A stretch of 48,650 bases of DNA from Crocinitomix sp. (GCA_013138735.1 WTCE01000099.1:1-48650); one strand, 5' to 3'; counted from the stretch's first letter, positions 16,739 through 25,951 are shown. Notes: generated from the sequence alone by a model not told the origin. Numbers and translations: made by a program.

Positions 16739-17555
16739 TATAATTATTTTTACTGATTATTTGACAAATAATGAACTTCTCGATTTTATTAATCGCCGCA
16801 ATGAGTATCTCACAGTTAGTTTCTTTATTTATGAAGAAGTCTAATATTTTTTTCATTTTAGATGCCTCTTCTGGAAAGGTTTCGGCAAACAGAGTATAGC
16901 AGCAATAAAGATTACGTGTATACTTTTTTTGAATAGGAATGGTTAATTCCATTCCAGAGCGTAATAATTTCTTTGCAATCCAATTATATATGCTACTGAC
17001 CCCTTTTTTATTTTGAAATTCTTTGGGCAGACTCATTATTTTGCCTAAATCATTAATTGCGATATCAATATTTGACTCTAGAGATTTAATTGTAAAACAG
17101 ACTGAGTTATCCGCTTTATATTTAGGTAAACTTTCTGCCAAACTAGTGCCATAGAGACAAATTGAGCTTACTTTGATACTGAACGCTGTGCTAGGAAAAA
17201 TTTCATCTCTGTTTTGGAGGTAGATATCAACTTTTTGAAAGGGCAGATTTTTTTTATTTACAACATTATTTAGGAAAGGCCTTAAAGAATTGATGTCTAT
17301 TTGTGAATTAGGGAGTCCAATTATTATTATATCGATATCAGAGTACTGAGGGTATATAATTCCTCTTGCGATTGAACCTCTTAAATATATGCTATGGATA
17401 TTTATATTTGAGCAAAATGATAAAATGCTTTCTTGAATTATATCTATACAACTTCTTAAGTTAATTTGTATCACATCAATGCTAAGGTTATTTATAAAAT
17501 ACCCCTCAACATCCTGTAGATAGTAGTATTTGTTATAGTTATATTGAGTATTCAT
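16725..17555 (-). CDS. Nucleotidyltransferase (Pol beta/MNT-type) inside the eCIS operon
   Basis: A 276-residue protein with an NTP_transf_2 (Pol beta superfamily) active site: G60-S61 in YLRGSIARG, D73 and D75 in SDIDI, and a third acidic residue D110 in KVDIY. All catalytic carboxylates are present. Such enzymes move an NMP to hydroxyls of small molecules (aminoglycoside adenylyltransferase type) or to proteins (MntA/Fic-like AMPylation). The C-terminal half is helical, like the KNTase-type domain. Its stop overlaps the Pvc12 start by 14 bp and it follows the dioxygenase by 26 bp. Very rich in Asn, Ile and Tyr, unlike the neighbouring baseplate proteins, suggesting recent acquisition. It is not a known eCIS core component; a role in modifying the fibre is inference. 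Confidence 0.8.
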   Translation of the reverse strand: MNTQYNYNKYYYLQDVEGYFINNLSIDVIQINLRSCIDIIQESILSFCSNINIHSIYLRGSIARGIIYPQYSDIDIIIIGLPNSQIDINSLRPFLNNVVNKKNLPFQKVDIYLQNRDEIFPSTAFSIKVSSICLYGTSLAESLPKYKADNSVCFTIKSLESNIDIAINDLGKIMSLPKEFQNKKGVSSIYNWIAKKLLRSGMELTIPIQKKYTRNLYCCYTLFAETFPEEASKMKKILDFFINKETNCEILIAAINKIEKFIICQIISKNNYNATI

Positions 17556-17581
17556 TAACGTTTTCTTAAAACAATTATGTA

Positions 17582-18142
17582 CTAATGTGCCATTTCTAAA
17601 AATGTAGATACTGTATATTTAGGATTCGATATTGGTGGATTCCCCCTATGTTTAAAAGTCCAAAAAGGAGGGAATAAGGCGATCTTTCCTTGTGCAGGTT
17701 TAATTTTGCAATTTGGGCCTTCAAATTCTGTCTCACCACCAACATTAACCGTATTAAGATACCAGATAGCGACTAACATCCGTTTACTTCTTGAAATTTG
17801 AGAAGCGTCAATATGCCAATCAAATTTAGATTCACCGTCACTGTCGTATTTCTTAATTCTGAATTGCGTTGGGATTAAAGGGATGTTTATCATTTCGTTT
17901 TTGTCTTGGTACTTTTTCAAGTAAATTATTAAAGACTTTTGAAGATTAAGTAATAGGTTATACGAGACATCATTGTCAGGCACTAGGACTAATTCTCTAA
18001 CCTTTTTCTTTTTAAGGTTTATTGTATTCTGTTGAATCATTCCCCAAAAATGATTATCATGGTTATTTTCAAAGAAGTTTATTAATTCTTTGCATAATTT
18101 TTCTTCAATAGCCTGATTGTATGATTTTATATATCTGTTCAT
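17582..18142 (-). CDS. 2-oxoglutarate/Fe(II)-dependent dioxygenase (prolyl 4-hydroxylase-like)
   Basis: A 186-residue enzyme of the P4Hc fold. The facial triad is present: H110 and D112 in WHIDA and H165 in FKHRG, with K175 ten residues later as the 2-oxoglutarate ligand. The GGETEFEG and KPAQGKIALFPPFW segments are typical of the jelly roll core. Members hydroxylate prolines or other residues of proteins. The gene starts 2 bp after the stop of the collar-domain fibre gene and is followed by the nucleotidyltransferase, all in the eCIS operon. Proximity suggests that the fibre or another structural protein is the substrate; that is inference. It is not part of the standard eCIS gene set. Confidence 0.86.
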   Translation of the reverse strand: MNRYIKSYNQAIEEKLCKELINFFENNHDNHFWGMIQQNTINLKKKKVRELVLVPDNDVSYNLLLNLQKSLIIYLKKYQDKNEMINIPLIPTQFRIKKYDSDGESKFDWHIDASQISRSKRMLVAIWYLNTVNVGGETEFEGPNCKIKPAQGKIALFPPFWTFKHRGNPPISNPKYTVSTFLEMAH

Positions 18143-18144
18143 AA

Positions 18145-19182
18145 TTAGGTTGTTTTCATTATATAAATCAGAACAAAAAATGGAGTCATATTATCATGTG
18201 ATATATCCCCGCCAGTACTATCAGTTTTTGCGCCCTCTTTATACCTTAATGTTGTACTAATTTTAGATGGTGTAACTGATGTTATTGCAGCTGAAGTTGA
18301 CCCAGTACTTGCATGGTTAGCCGTATCCTCATCTCCATCATAAACATCATTATAATATGTGGTTAGCCCGCTAGAGGATGTAGAGATTGACTTAACAATT
18401 TCTTGATTATCTAGCCAACCACCCCCATTATCAATTGAACCGATATTATTTTCTGATAAAGTATGTTTATGAGCAGGTATTTGATCTGTTGTTAATGTAA
18501 TTGATTCTTTACCACCAATATCTCCATTAAGTCTTTTTGTTAAGTTAATTCCTTTCCCTTCTCCTAAAACAAACCTACCTCTTAAGTCTGGCGTTCCATT
18601 CTTGCCATTACACATTGCCCAGCCTAAAGGAATATTATTAGTGTTTCCGGACCACATAACGACAACACCCATTGGTACCAAAGAATTAGGCATTTCGGTT
18701 AGATTATTCCAACTTACTTTACCTTCAAATTTATCTGCTGTAATTTCCCCAGTTATCTTTGCATTGCCATCAACATGCAAATCTTCTTCAGGCTGCTTCG
18801 TACCAATACCCACTCTTCCAGTAGCATCTAACAACAAAGCGGCATCAGAATTGTCATTGTTTTGGATTAAAAAACCTGGATTGTCCTCTTCTGGGTTGAT
18901 ACTAATATGCCATTCTTCATCACCACCTGTATCTTCGAATCCAATTAATTTATCACCATTGGCTCTGTTCCTAATACTTAAAGGGCTTTCAGGGTCAACT
19001 GAACCAATTCCCAAAAAACGGGCAGGATTATCTTCGTCACCTTCAGCTTTAATAAACAATTGGTCATCTGTTTTATTAAGAGATGAATCCACTAAGTCGG
19101 CAAAATCACCTTCTGTGGGCATTTTATCTGACTCAAAATATTCCTTCAATGTTACCCTTCCTTTTCCTATTTTATCACTCAT
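18145..19182 (-). CDS. eCIS tail fibre/tip protein with phage collar domain
   Basis: A 345-residue fibre-like protein. The N-terminal part reads FESDKMPTEGDFADLVDSSL, then a repetitive beta region (ESPLSIRNRANGDKLIGFED, 'GRVGIGTKQPEEDLHVDGNAKITG') resembling the chaperone-free stalk repeats in phage fibres. The C-terminal half has 'PMGVVVMWSGNTNNIPLGWAMCNG' plus 'TPDLRGRFVLGEG' and 'ITLTTDQIPAHKH', the phage Tail Collar (microcystin-dependent protein type) domain. It takes the place of Pvc13-type fibres between Pvc11 and Pvc12. Likely mediates target-cell binding. Transcribed 7 bp after the Pvc11-like gene. Confidence 0.87.
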   Translation of the reverse strand: MSDKIGKGRVTLKEYFESDKMPTEGDFADLVDSSLNKTDDQLFIKAEGDEDNPARFLGIGSVDPESPLSIRNRANGDKLIGFEDTGGDEEWHISINPEEDNPGFLIQNNDNSDAALLLDATGRVGIGTKQPEEDLHVDGNAKITGEITADKFEGKVSWNNLTEMPNSLVPMGVVVMWSGNTNNIPLGWAMCNGKNGTPDLRGRFVLGEGKGINLTKRLNGDIGGKESITLTTDQIPAHKHTLSENNIGSIDNGGGWLDNQEIVKSISTSSSGLTTYYNDVYDGDEDTANHASTGSTSAAITSVTPSKISTTLRYKEGAKTDSTGGDISHDNMTPFFVLIYIMKTT

Positions 19183-19189
19183 AATGGTA

Positions 19190-22100
19190 TTATTTAATAG
19201 TTATAAAAGTTTCTTCAATTATCATATGCCCAATTCCATCCGCACACATGGCAGCTTCATCATCAATGACTGTAATCTTATGACTTGAGGCAGATGTTAG
19301 AATGGAGATTGGACTGATAGCTTCAGCTTCTTCTACATTGATGCGGACATTGCCATCTGCATCCATATGGCTCATTTTAAAAAAAGTCACATAGTCCACA
19401 TAAGGTCGTTCTTCGGCAAAATTGAGCAGAGATGACTTATAGATTCGTCCTCCTAAATTGATTTCTTTCCCTTCGGAATAAGCCCAGGGAGACAAAAATG
19501 CCTTTAGCTCAGCTTGTAATTGATTTTCGTAAAAGCCATTGTTAAAACCAGCCTTAAACTTGACCAAAAATTGAGTTTGGATAGTTTCAAATATGGGATT
19601 TCTGACTTCAATTTGAACATGTGGTGGAGCTAGGTTTTGCAAAAATGTTTTGACCTGTTCTTGCAAACCCAAAGACGCCAAGGGTTTTAATTGATTGACC
19701 TCAGGGTTATTTCGTAAATCGGGAATAATAATGACTAGCACATGGCCAGCAACATTTCCCTTTTCCCAAGATGCATGGTTATAGCATTTGGCTTTATATA
19801 AGCCAGGGAATTGACCAAGCGCCAGACGTTCATAATCCCATGTCGTCAAAGCGCGTTGCTTATGGCGCAGGCGTTCACTTATTCTTCTGTAAAAAGCATG
19901 ATCAGTTTCAGCTCCCTTGCCGTGAATTGATACATAAGGCTGCTTAATGCTTTTAATGGCCATATCCTTAACTAGCATTTTTTGAATGCTATTGGGGGCT
20001 AAAGGTTCATTGTTGAGTTGTGTACTTTGCATATCAATGACTTCCACAAGTGTTGCTCCTTGCGCCTGGAGATCAGACAATAAACAAGTGCCATTACTGC
20101 TTGTTGCCGCAGAAGCTCGCAACCAATATTTGCCTTTTTCCAAGGTCTGATTCTGCATATTGATTTGAGCAGGAATTGAAAACGTGATAATGCCAGAGCT
20201 GTTAAATTGATCGGTACCATCTCTTAAAATGGCGGGGCCTTCCAAAGGAAACCATTCATCATTGGCCAGATAGGTCCAATTAATTTCAGGTTTATGACTA
20301 TTGGGATTAGCTGAGCCTTCTATAATTTGAAATAAAATGGATAATTCACAAGGAGGTTGCAGGTTTTCAATGCCAATGTAAAGATTGCCTTCTCCCTCAT
20401 AATTTGGAAAAAGATATGGGGTGTCATTTAAGACCGTATGTGGACTCCAGCCAAAAGGATGAATATGAAATAGATGGTTTTGATCATCAATAACATCTAT
20501 TTCCGTTCTGGCTGTATAATCCAATGAGATGGACTGCAAAGTTGGTGTATAAGGCTGATTAGGCAGCTCAACATCAGAATTAAGAGCTGTAATAGCCTTA
20601 GTATAAAGATTTGGATATGCTTTATGTCCAAAATCTGGACTTTGTAAGGTCAGTTTGATAAATCCTCTGACAGAATCAATCCCATAAGGTTCGAGTTCTT
20701 TAAAATCGGGTGCTTCATCTGATTCGATATTACCATGAATCAGCTCAATCGTTTTTTGGCTATTCGCATCAGGCTCAAATAGCGCTGAAGGTTGATTTAA
20801 ATCGATCCAATTTTTATTTTTCAGGATGCCTAAATCTACTTTGAAGTCTGCATTATTTCTAGTTGCGTTAGTATAGTTGACATAATGTTCCGATAGATCA
20901 TTACCTGGTAAATCATACCAGTTTAAATGTAGCTTAACACTTTCTAATTCCTTTTGAAAAACTTCACCACTACCGATATAAAAATTGGCACCAACAGCTG
21001 CTTGTTGACCAAACGGTTGAAAGGGTTTATTTGAATTCAATTTGGCAAAATCATTTTGCAAAATCAACGTCTTGAGATCTTGAACTGCCACAATGACTTC
21101 AGTAGTCTGTAAGTCCAAATCCTTTAGAATTGAATAAGGATACACTCCGGCAGGATTTAAAAGGATTTGCACCATTGGCCATTCCGTTTTGAATTGACCT
21201 CCTAAATTTTTATTCTCGTATGGAACTATAGGCTCGATCGTTTTGCCGAGTTTTACTTCAATATTGACGATTAAATTTGATTGCTCATCCTCATCTCTGC
21301 GTATTGTTGCCGTATGAGGTAGCGCTTCGATCCATTCATTTTTACCACTAAATTTCAGGATAAAAGGCGGGATTAATTCATTTTCAGGTGAATTTTCATC
21401 AGCGTCTAGCTTTGGAAAATCATTGGGCAAATGGTTCAACCAATAGTCATCACCATTAAAAACACCCTTTGCAATAATTCTGATTGATCTTTCACCTTCG
21501 CGCATTAGTAAAACGGGTGCAGCAATGGCAAATCCAATATCGCCAATTGGTAAGGAATCATTGCCTAAAGCAGAAATAGTATCCTTTCCTTGATGGGCAG
21601 CGGCAAATATACCTTGTACATAATCCAATTGACGAAAAGTCTCAACGTCTTGCCCATTTACAGTTTTTATTGATCCAACTTCCAATGTCTTTTTTTGAAG
21701 AAACACAGTTTTTCTATCTGTAATTTCAGCCTGACTTAATTCCGTGTCATGCATCAATTTATAAAGCATATCTTTACCGTCAATAGCTTTACCCGCTTTA
21801 AAAAGGGCACCCTCTTTTAAGAAATGCGTCTGCACGTTTTTAGCCAATTCCATAATCAAATGAACCTGATTCGGTTTTGCTTTTTCTTTATTAAATCGCA
21901 GGACATCTTCATAGTAAAAATCGAGATGCCTTTTGGTAAAATTATTGAGGTTATCCTGTGATAATTTGAAGAGTTCTAAAAAAGCCCGTATTAGTGCATA
22001 CTGAGGAGAATCTTGATCAATTTCACTTTGGTCTGCCGGAAAAAAATCGGCCCAGGTGCCGTCTTCTTGATTTTCAAGATTAAAATATTTGAGATTTTTC

Positions 22101-22246
22101 GCCATTTCAGAAACAAAACGCATTAAATCTTCTGAGCTTCTTTCATCCACTAAAACATAGTCAGGCAATAACGTGTTTGGCAACCGCTCATGTTGACTGG
22201 TTCCGTTTCTTTTTACAGGGACCGCTATGTTTCTATAATTGTTCAT
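19190..22246 (-). CDS. eCIS baseplate J-like protein (Pvc11/Afp11-like)
   Basis: A 1018-residue baseplate component. The first 130 residues (DLMRFVSEMAKNLKYFNLE and 'DGTWADFFPADQSEI') are helical and typical of Pvc11. The middle is a long beta-rich insert, and the final 250 residues carry baseplate_J features (HAFYRRISERLRHKQRALTT, 'WDYERLALGQFPGLYKAKCYNH', 'QTQFLVKFK'). In Afp/PVC this protein dimerises in the wedge with Pvc12. The start ATG overlaps the gp25-like stop by 4 bp (22243-22246). All the flanking genes are core eCIS genes. Confidence 0.92.
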   Translation of the reverse strand: MNNYRNIAVPVKRNGTSQHERLPNTLLPDYVLVDERSSEDLMRFVSEMAKNLKYFNLENQEDGTWADFFPADQSEIDQDSPQYALIRAFLELFKLSQDNLNNFTKRHLDFYYEDVLRFNKEKAKPNQVHLIMELAKNVQTHFLKEGALFKAGKAIDGKDMLYKLMHDTELSQAEITDRKTVFLQKKTLEVGSIKTVNGQDVETFRQLDYVQGIFAAAHQGKDTISALGNDSLPIGDIGFAIAAPVLLMREGERSIRIIAKGVFNGDDYWLNHLPNDFPKLDADENSPENELIPPFILKFSGKNEWIEALPHTATIRRDEDEQSNLIVNIEVKLGKTIEPIVPYENKNLGGQFKTEWPMVQILLNPAGVYPYSILKDLDLQTTEVIVAVQDLKTLILQNDFAKLNSNKPFQPFGQQAAVGANFYIGSGEVFQKELESVKLHLNWYDLPGNDLSEHYVNYTNATRNNADFKVDLGILKNKNWIDLNQPSALFEPDANSQKTIELIHGNIESDEAPDFKELEPYGIDSVRGFIKLTLQSPDFGHKAYPNLYTKAITALNSDVELPNQPYTPTLQSISLDYTARTEIDVIDDQNHLFHIHPFGWSPHTVLNDTPYLFPNYEGEGNLYIGIENLQPPCELSILFQIIEGSANPNSHKPEINWTYLANDEWFPLEGPAILRDGTDQFNSSGIITFSIPAQINMQNQTLEKGKYWLRASAATSSNGTCLLSDLQAQGATLVEVIDMQSTQLNNEPLAPNSIQKMLVKDMAIKSIKQPYVSIHGKGAETDHAFYRRISERLRHKQRALTTWDYERLALGQFPGLYKAKCYNHASWEKGNVAGHVLVIIIPDLRNNPEVNQLKPLASLGLQEQVKTFLQNLAPPHVQIEVRNPIFETIQTQFLVKFKAGFNNGFYENQLQAELKAFLSPWAYSEGKEINLGGRIYKSSLLNFAEERPYVDYVTFFKMSHMDADGNVRINVEEAEAISPISILTSASSHKITVIDDEAAMCADGIGHMIIEETFITIK

Positions 22247-22638
22247 TGATTTAAATAAAAAGGGTAAACCAAATTATAAGTACTATTTGTTGCTGAAATG
22301 GTATACGCAATATGAATATTGACCAAACCTTCTAAACTCGTGTTTTCTAAAATGATTTTATCTGGCTTAATCCGCGGTTCATGATAAAGAATCGCGTCTT
22401 TTAAGAGGTCAGTAATTAACGTGATCTTCCCGGTGTCCAAGGAGTCAAAAATTAAGTCTGAAAGACCAGAACCGTATTGAGGTTGTAAAACCCTTTCGCC
22501 GATTCGGGTAGAAATCAATATTTCAAGACTGTTTCTAATATCTGTCTCATCCGTCAACATCACCACCGTTTTGCTGGCTTTAATAAAAGTGGGAGGAAAA
22601 GCCCAACCCATACCCAAAAAAGATTTTTCCGTCTTCAT
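22243..22638 (-). CDS. eCIS gp25-like baseplate protein (Pvc9/Afp9-like)
   Basis: A 131-residue protein of the GPW/gp25 family. It begins MKTEKSFLGMGWAFPPTF, contains DIRNSLEILISTRIGERV followed by LQPQYGSGL, the conserved 'I-TR-GER-M-P-YG-GL' of gp25, and ends in strand-rich segments. gp25 links sheath to baseplate and nucleates sheath assembly. I chose the ATG at 22638 because it starts the conserved motif; an ATG six codons upstream would overlap the PAAR gene. Here gp25 follows PAAR, the reverse of the Photorhabdus pvc9-pvc10 order. Confidence 0.9.
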   Translation of the reverse strand: MKTEKSFLGMGWAFPPTFIKASKTVVMLTDETDIRNSLEILISTRIGERVLQPQYGSGLSDLIFDSLDTGKITLITDLLKDAILYHEPRIKPDKIILENTSLEGLVNIHIAYTISATNSTYNLVYPFYLNQ

Positions 22639-22648
22639 AATTATAGTT

Positions 22649-22921
22649 TTATCCAATTAAAATTGTTGGTGCACCAATTATTGCTGATGCGCCACAAATG
22701 CACGTGTCCCCAACCCTTAATGCTGGTTTCCCTCCAATCAAAACAGTCATGCTTCCAATGGGAAACGCGCTAACTGGAACATGGGGTGGTGGCAAAACGC
22801 AAGCATGCATATCCAAAGCAACGGACGCTGGCATACCTTCAAGCAAGACTGTTGGCACACCGGGTCCGGTAATGGTTCCCCCATGATTTGTGATATCGCC
22901 AACTTTTGCCCCTGCTGCCAT
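22649..22921 (-). CDS. PAAR spike-tip protein (Pvc10/Afp10-like)
   Basis: A 90-residue PAAR protein: short repeating P-A-A-R-like turns (GDITNHGGTI, 'GMPASVALDMHACVLPPPHVP', 'IGGKPALRVGDTCICGA'), with the histidines and cysteines that hold the tip metal (His in NHGG and MHAC, Cys in TCIC). It caps the VgrG-like spike and sharpens the puncturing device. It follows the spike gene by 4 bp. Single-domain with no C-terminal extension, so no toxin is fused to the tip. Confidence 0.92.
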   Translation of the reverse strand: MAAGAKVGDITNHGGTITGPGVPTVLLEGMPASVALDMHACVLPPPHVPVSAFPIGSMTVLIGGKPALRVGDTCICGASAIIGAPTILIG

Positions 22922-22925
22922 CTTT

Positions 22926-24644
22926 TTAATTTATTTGTACAATTGAACCCTTTAATACGGCTATTGCGCCCGTTGATAATTCTGCTCCAGCACCGCCTTC
23001 TGCTTTAAATTCGGCTTTTGCGTTTTGAGAAATATTTGTGCCTTCAATATTAATATCACCTTGTGCTTTAAGATTGAAATCGCCTGCACTTTCAATGGAA
23101 ATACCATCTGCAGTCATTTCAATTTTATTGGTATGGCTATCTTCAATTAAAATACTTTCCGAAGCCTCACTTATGATGATAGAATTGCCTGCTGGTGTTT
23201 TCAATGTCATTTGTTTTAATTCATCATCAAAGAGTAGTTCTAATCCACTTTTTGTAACGAAACCTTTTTCTGGATTTTCATCAGTAGCTTGAAGTGGCGC
23301 AGGCTTCGCACTGCTATTCAACATACCTATTACTACTGGATGTCTTGGGTCGTCATCAATAAAACCAAGTAGTACCTCATCATCAATTTCAGGTCGAAAA
23401 AAGGCGCCTCTATTGGCTCCGGCATCCAAACAATTCACCCTGGCCCAAATACCGTCTTCATGTTCACTAATTAATGGGGATCTAACCAAAATACGGCCCT
23501 CCCCTTCAGGATCATCCTTTAATTGCACTACAATTCCAGTTTGCAAACCAGAGACCGAAGGCACTAATGTTGTTTGTTTTGTTTCTTGGACCTGAAACCA
23601 TTCAGGCGACAAACCAAATTGTAGATCTGTTTCCCAATTTCCAGCGTTAATTTGGTGGCGGATGCCTGTGATATAAACGGGGCCGTCAAAGCGATCACCA
23701 ATACCCTCTAACTTTAGTAAACTTCCTAAAGCAATAGCCGCATTTCCTTGTATTTTAACTCTTCCTCTGATTTTAGCCAAGCGACTCTTCAATAGCTTTG
23801 AATCCGCCCATACTTGCAATTCAAGGTCTTTAACTGCTCCATTATGAGCCAATTTGAACTCGTCATGGTTGAGATTTTTCGCTAATTTTACAGCACTTAA
23901 ATTACCTTGCTCATTGATTTTTGGGTCATCAGATTCAGCTTGACTTACAGTTTGATCAGCAGGGTTCCAAGCATGTGCGCTCACCGCGCTTAATTGGTAT
24001 CTGGCGTCCATCTCTAATTCAATGTCAAGAATTGATTCCGGGTTTAGTATGAGTGCTGGCTCCTGTTTGAAATCAGGAAAATTAACTGAGACTTTATCGG
24101 CCTCTGAAAACACCAATTGTCCGTTAAACTGAGCTCGCATGACCATAAATTCCCAATCTGTGACTTGGTATTGAACCATTTCTTTATGTGTGACTTTAGT
24201 TGGCGTAGCTTCTGTAGTGATGCCATAGGACTGCGTTATTTCTTCAATGATTCCACTGTCTTTTATATTATAAAAATACTGACTGTTAAGATTGATTGTC
24301 ATGGCTGTAGCAACGTGTTTACAATCAATGCATAATTCAAACCGTCCAACTGTTCTTTTGAGTCCTTGCTTAATGACAATTCCTTTAAAAATGGAACTAT
24401 TGTCTGAATTGTACCCTGCTAAAACCACTATTTTATTTCCCGGTAAAAAATCCTTTGAATTACTAATTTTAAAACCATCCTCAGTATCTTCTCCATCATA
24501 TAAAATAAGTCTTGCTGCCGAAATTCGATTGGCAGTTTTAGTAATACCAATTGTTTTAACCTGATAGGCATTTTCTATTTTTTGTCCATTAATTTGGATT
24601 TCAAAAGTGACCGAATCTGTTGATATGTTTTGCTTTGAGATCAT
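22926..24644 (-). CDS. VgrG-like spike/hub protein (Pvc8/Afp8-like)
   Basis: A 572-residue spike protein. The N-terminal 350 residues are gp27-like (TKTANRISAARLILYDGEDT, then QVTDWEFMVMRAQFNGQLV), residues of about 375-455 are the gp5 OB-fold (KDDPEGEGRILVRSPL, 'WARVNCLDAGANRGAFFRPEIDDEVLLGFID', 'HPVVIGML'), and the tail is a triangular beta-helix with repeating strands (GDFNLKAQGDINIEGTNI). It forms the trimeric spike and hub carrying the PAAR tip. Its start shares 4 bp with the end of the LysM gene (24641-24644). Confidence 0.93.
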   Translation of the reverse strand: MISKQNISTDSVTFEIQINGQKIENAYQVKTIGITKTANRISAARLILYDGEDTEDGFKISNSKDFLPGNKIVVLAGYNSDNSSIFKGIVIKQGLKRTVGRFELCIDCKHVATAMTINLNSQYFYNIKDSGIIEEITQSYGITTEATPTKVTHKEMVQYQVTDWEFMVMRAQFNGQLVFSEADKVSVNFPDFKQEPALILNPESILDIELEMDARYQLSAVSAHAWNPADQTVSQAESDDPKINEQGNLSAVKLAKNLNHDEFKLAHNGAVKDLELQVWADSKLLKSRLAKIRGRVKIQGNAAIALGSLLKLEGIGDRFDGPVYITGIRHQINAGNWETDLQFGLSPEWFQVQETKQTTLVPSVSGLQTGIVVQLKDDPEGEGRILVRSPLISEHEDGIWARVNCLDAGANRGAFFRPEIDDEVLLGFIDDDPRHPVVIGMLNSSAKPAPLQATDENPEKGFVTKSGLELLFDDELKQMTLKTPAGNSIIISEASESILIEDSHTNKIEMTADGISIESAGDFNLKAQGDINIEGTNISQNAKAEFKAEGGAGAELSTGAIAVLKGSIVQIN

Positions 24645-25333
24645 TTGTTTTTGTTCAGTGACGGAAGGCGGAGGTTTTTTCCTTTTTGCAACTGCCGAAA
24701 GTTATCAAGTTGATTAAACTGGGCTACGGCACTAATAGCATCAATTTTCCCGTAAGCACTTTGAACTATTGTAGCCAATTGATCACCGTCTTTAATTTTT
24801 CTAGCTCTGTCCATATTGGACGAAATTTTTGAGCTCATTCTTTTGATAAATTCTTCATCAGCATCTTCCTTAAAGGTGGCTTTTATCGTCGCTCTTAAGG
24901 GTTTTCCATCAGGTTTGAACAAGGTATAACTGACTTCAGCACTTGTCAAGATACATTTTGAAATTTCATCTCCCCAAAAGAGTCTTAAAGGTTTAGGTTT
25001 GTTTTTTTCAGGACTATAATTATGAACAACAGAAAGAAATTCCTTGATTTTTTGACTGACATCAACTTTCTCTCCTGTCCCCCCTGTACCGTCTATCAGA
25101 AAATTGAAACTATAGTTTTGGGGCTGAGATTTTTTAAAAATGAGCTTCGTTTTTGATTTCGCAACGTTGTCCTTTTCGTCATAACAGAGGTTATACTTTT
25201 TCGTATAATGTTTGGGATTAAACATGACTCTGAATTCATCCCCTGGAATGGGAATCATCCTTTTTTCATCTTTAAAAGCCATAATGGTTAATTTGGCTAA
25301 TTTTCCGTCTGTATTTAATATCCCGGCACTCAT
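24641..25333 (-). CDS. eCIS hub protein with C-terminal LysM (Pvc7/Afp7-like)
   Basis: A 230-residue protein: an N-terminal gp53/Afp7-type segment (EFRVMFNPKHYTKKYNLCYDE, then KSQPQNYSFNFLIDGTG), a middle 'ILTSAEVSYTLFKPDGKPLRA' strand pair, and a C-terminal LysM-like motif (IKDGDQLATIVQSAYGK ... QLQKGKNLRLP). In phages and eCIS this protein joins tube and hub. The start (MSAGIL) lies 1 bp after the stop of the Pvc6-like gene. Confidence 0.9.
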   Translation of the reverse strand: MSAGILNTDGKLAKLTIMAFKDEKRMIPIPGDEFRVMFNPKHYTKKYNLCYDEKDNVAKSKTKLIFKKSQPQNYSFNFLIDGTGGTGEKVDVSQKIKEFLSVVHNYSPEKNKPKPLRLFWGDEISKCILTSAEVSYTLFKPDGKPLRATIKATFKEDADEEFIKRMSSKISSNMDRARKIKDGDQLATIVQSAYGKIDAISAVAQFNQLDNFRQLQKGKNLRLPSLNKNK

Positions 25334-25334
25334 T

Positions 25335-25490
25335 TTATAATTCCATTTTATCTTTTAAAATTTGTAAAACCCTATCAATGCATTCTTCAATTATTTCTTC
25401 TTTTTCAAGTTTACATTCTTCCGTTTTGTTGTTGTCATCTTCACCAATAAGTGCCGCTTTTATTTCCAATTCTTTAATTTCAATCGCCAT
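25335..25490 (-). CDS. Pvc6/Afp6-like small protein (DUF5908)
   Basis: A 51-residue ORF, MAIEIKELEIKAALIGEDD at the start and an acidic, helical C-terminus ending KDKMEL. The 'M-x-I-E-I-K-E-L-x-I-(K/R)-A' opening is the signature of the DUF5908 family, found in eCIS loci between the tube and LysM genes. It is short enough to be missed by length-filtered gene calling. It follows the second tube gene by 2 bp, and the LysM gene begins 1 bp after its stop. Its role in the particle is poorly known. Confidence 0.85.
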   Translation of the reverse strand: MAIEIKELEIKAALIGEDDNNKTEECKLEKEEIIEECIDRVLQILKDKMEL

Positions 25491-25492
25491 AA

Positions 25493-25951
25493 CTACAGGT
25501 TTATTGGTTTAAAATATTTATACGCCAATTCAATGGTTTCAATCACTAGGCTATTTTCTTCAGCATTGAAATTAGAGACACTCCATTTGACTGGGTAAGC
25601 ATTAATAACTTGCCAATTGGCAACGGGAATGTGGTTTGTATTAAGCAAACTGATATACAAATTCGTTGGGTTGAAATCAAAATTCTCAATGGCATCCCTG
25701 CACCAGTTAATTACACCAGAATCCTTAAACAAACCTCGTTTCAGAACCAGATTGCTATAGTCTGGCTGGGTCGGCAATTTATGCTTAAACCTGTTTTCTC
25801 CACCTTCAATTAAAATTTCAGGAGTAATGCTTGCTGACAAACCAGAGACTTCCTTGAATTTATAATCCACTGGAAGTAATGGCGTCAATTCGAAAACCAC
25901 TAAAAAGTGAAAACCAACATAGGGCTCTATTATTGAATTAGTTTTAGACAT
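25493..25951 (-). CDS. eCIS inner tube protein (Pvc5/Afp5-like)
   Basis: A 152-residue T4 gp19-type tube protein: PYVGFHFLVVFELTPLL, KFKEVSGLSASI, 'RFKHKLPTQPDYSNLVLKRGLF' and 'ETIELAYKYFKP'. Next to the other tube gene, it most likely forms the initiating tube ring near the hub, as Pvc5 does. I chose the ATG at 25951 over one 7 codons upstream, because relatives start close to 'M-x-(K/T)..Y'; this start overlaps the upstream stop by 8 bp. Confidence 0.9.
   Translation of the reverse strand: MSKTNSIIEPYVGFHFLVVFELTPLLPVDYKFKEVSGLSASITPEILIEGGENRFKHKLPTQPDYSNLVLKRGLFKDSGVINWCRDAIENFDFNPTNLYISLLNTNHIPVANWQVINAYPVKWSVSNFNAEENSLVIETIELAYKYFKPINL

Noticed and set aside
18602-19288. Long plus-strand ORF opposite the fibre gene
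   Set aside because: It is the reverse complement of the collar-domain gene and lacks a start context; the minus-strand gene is strongly supported.
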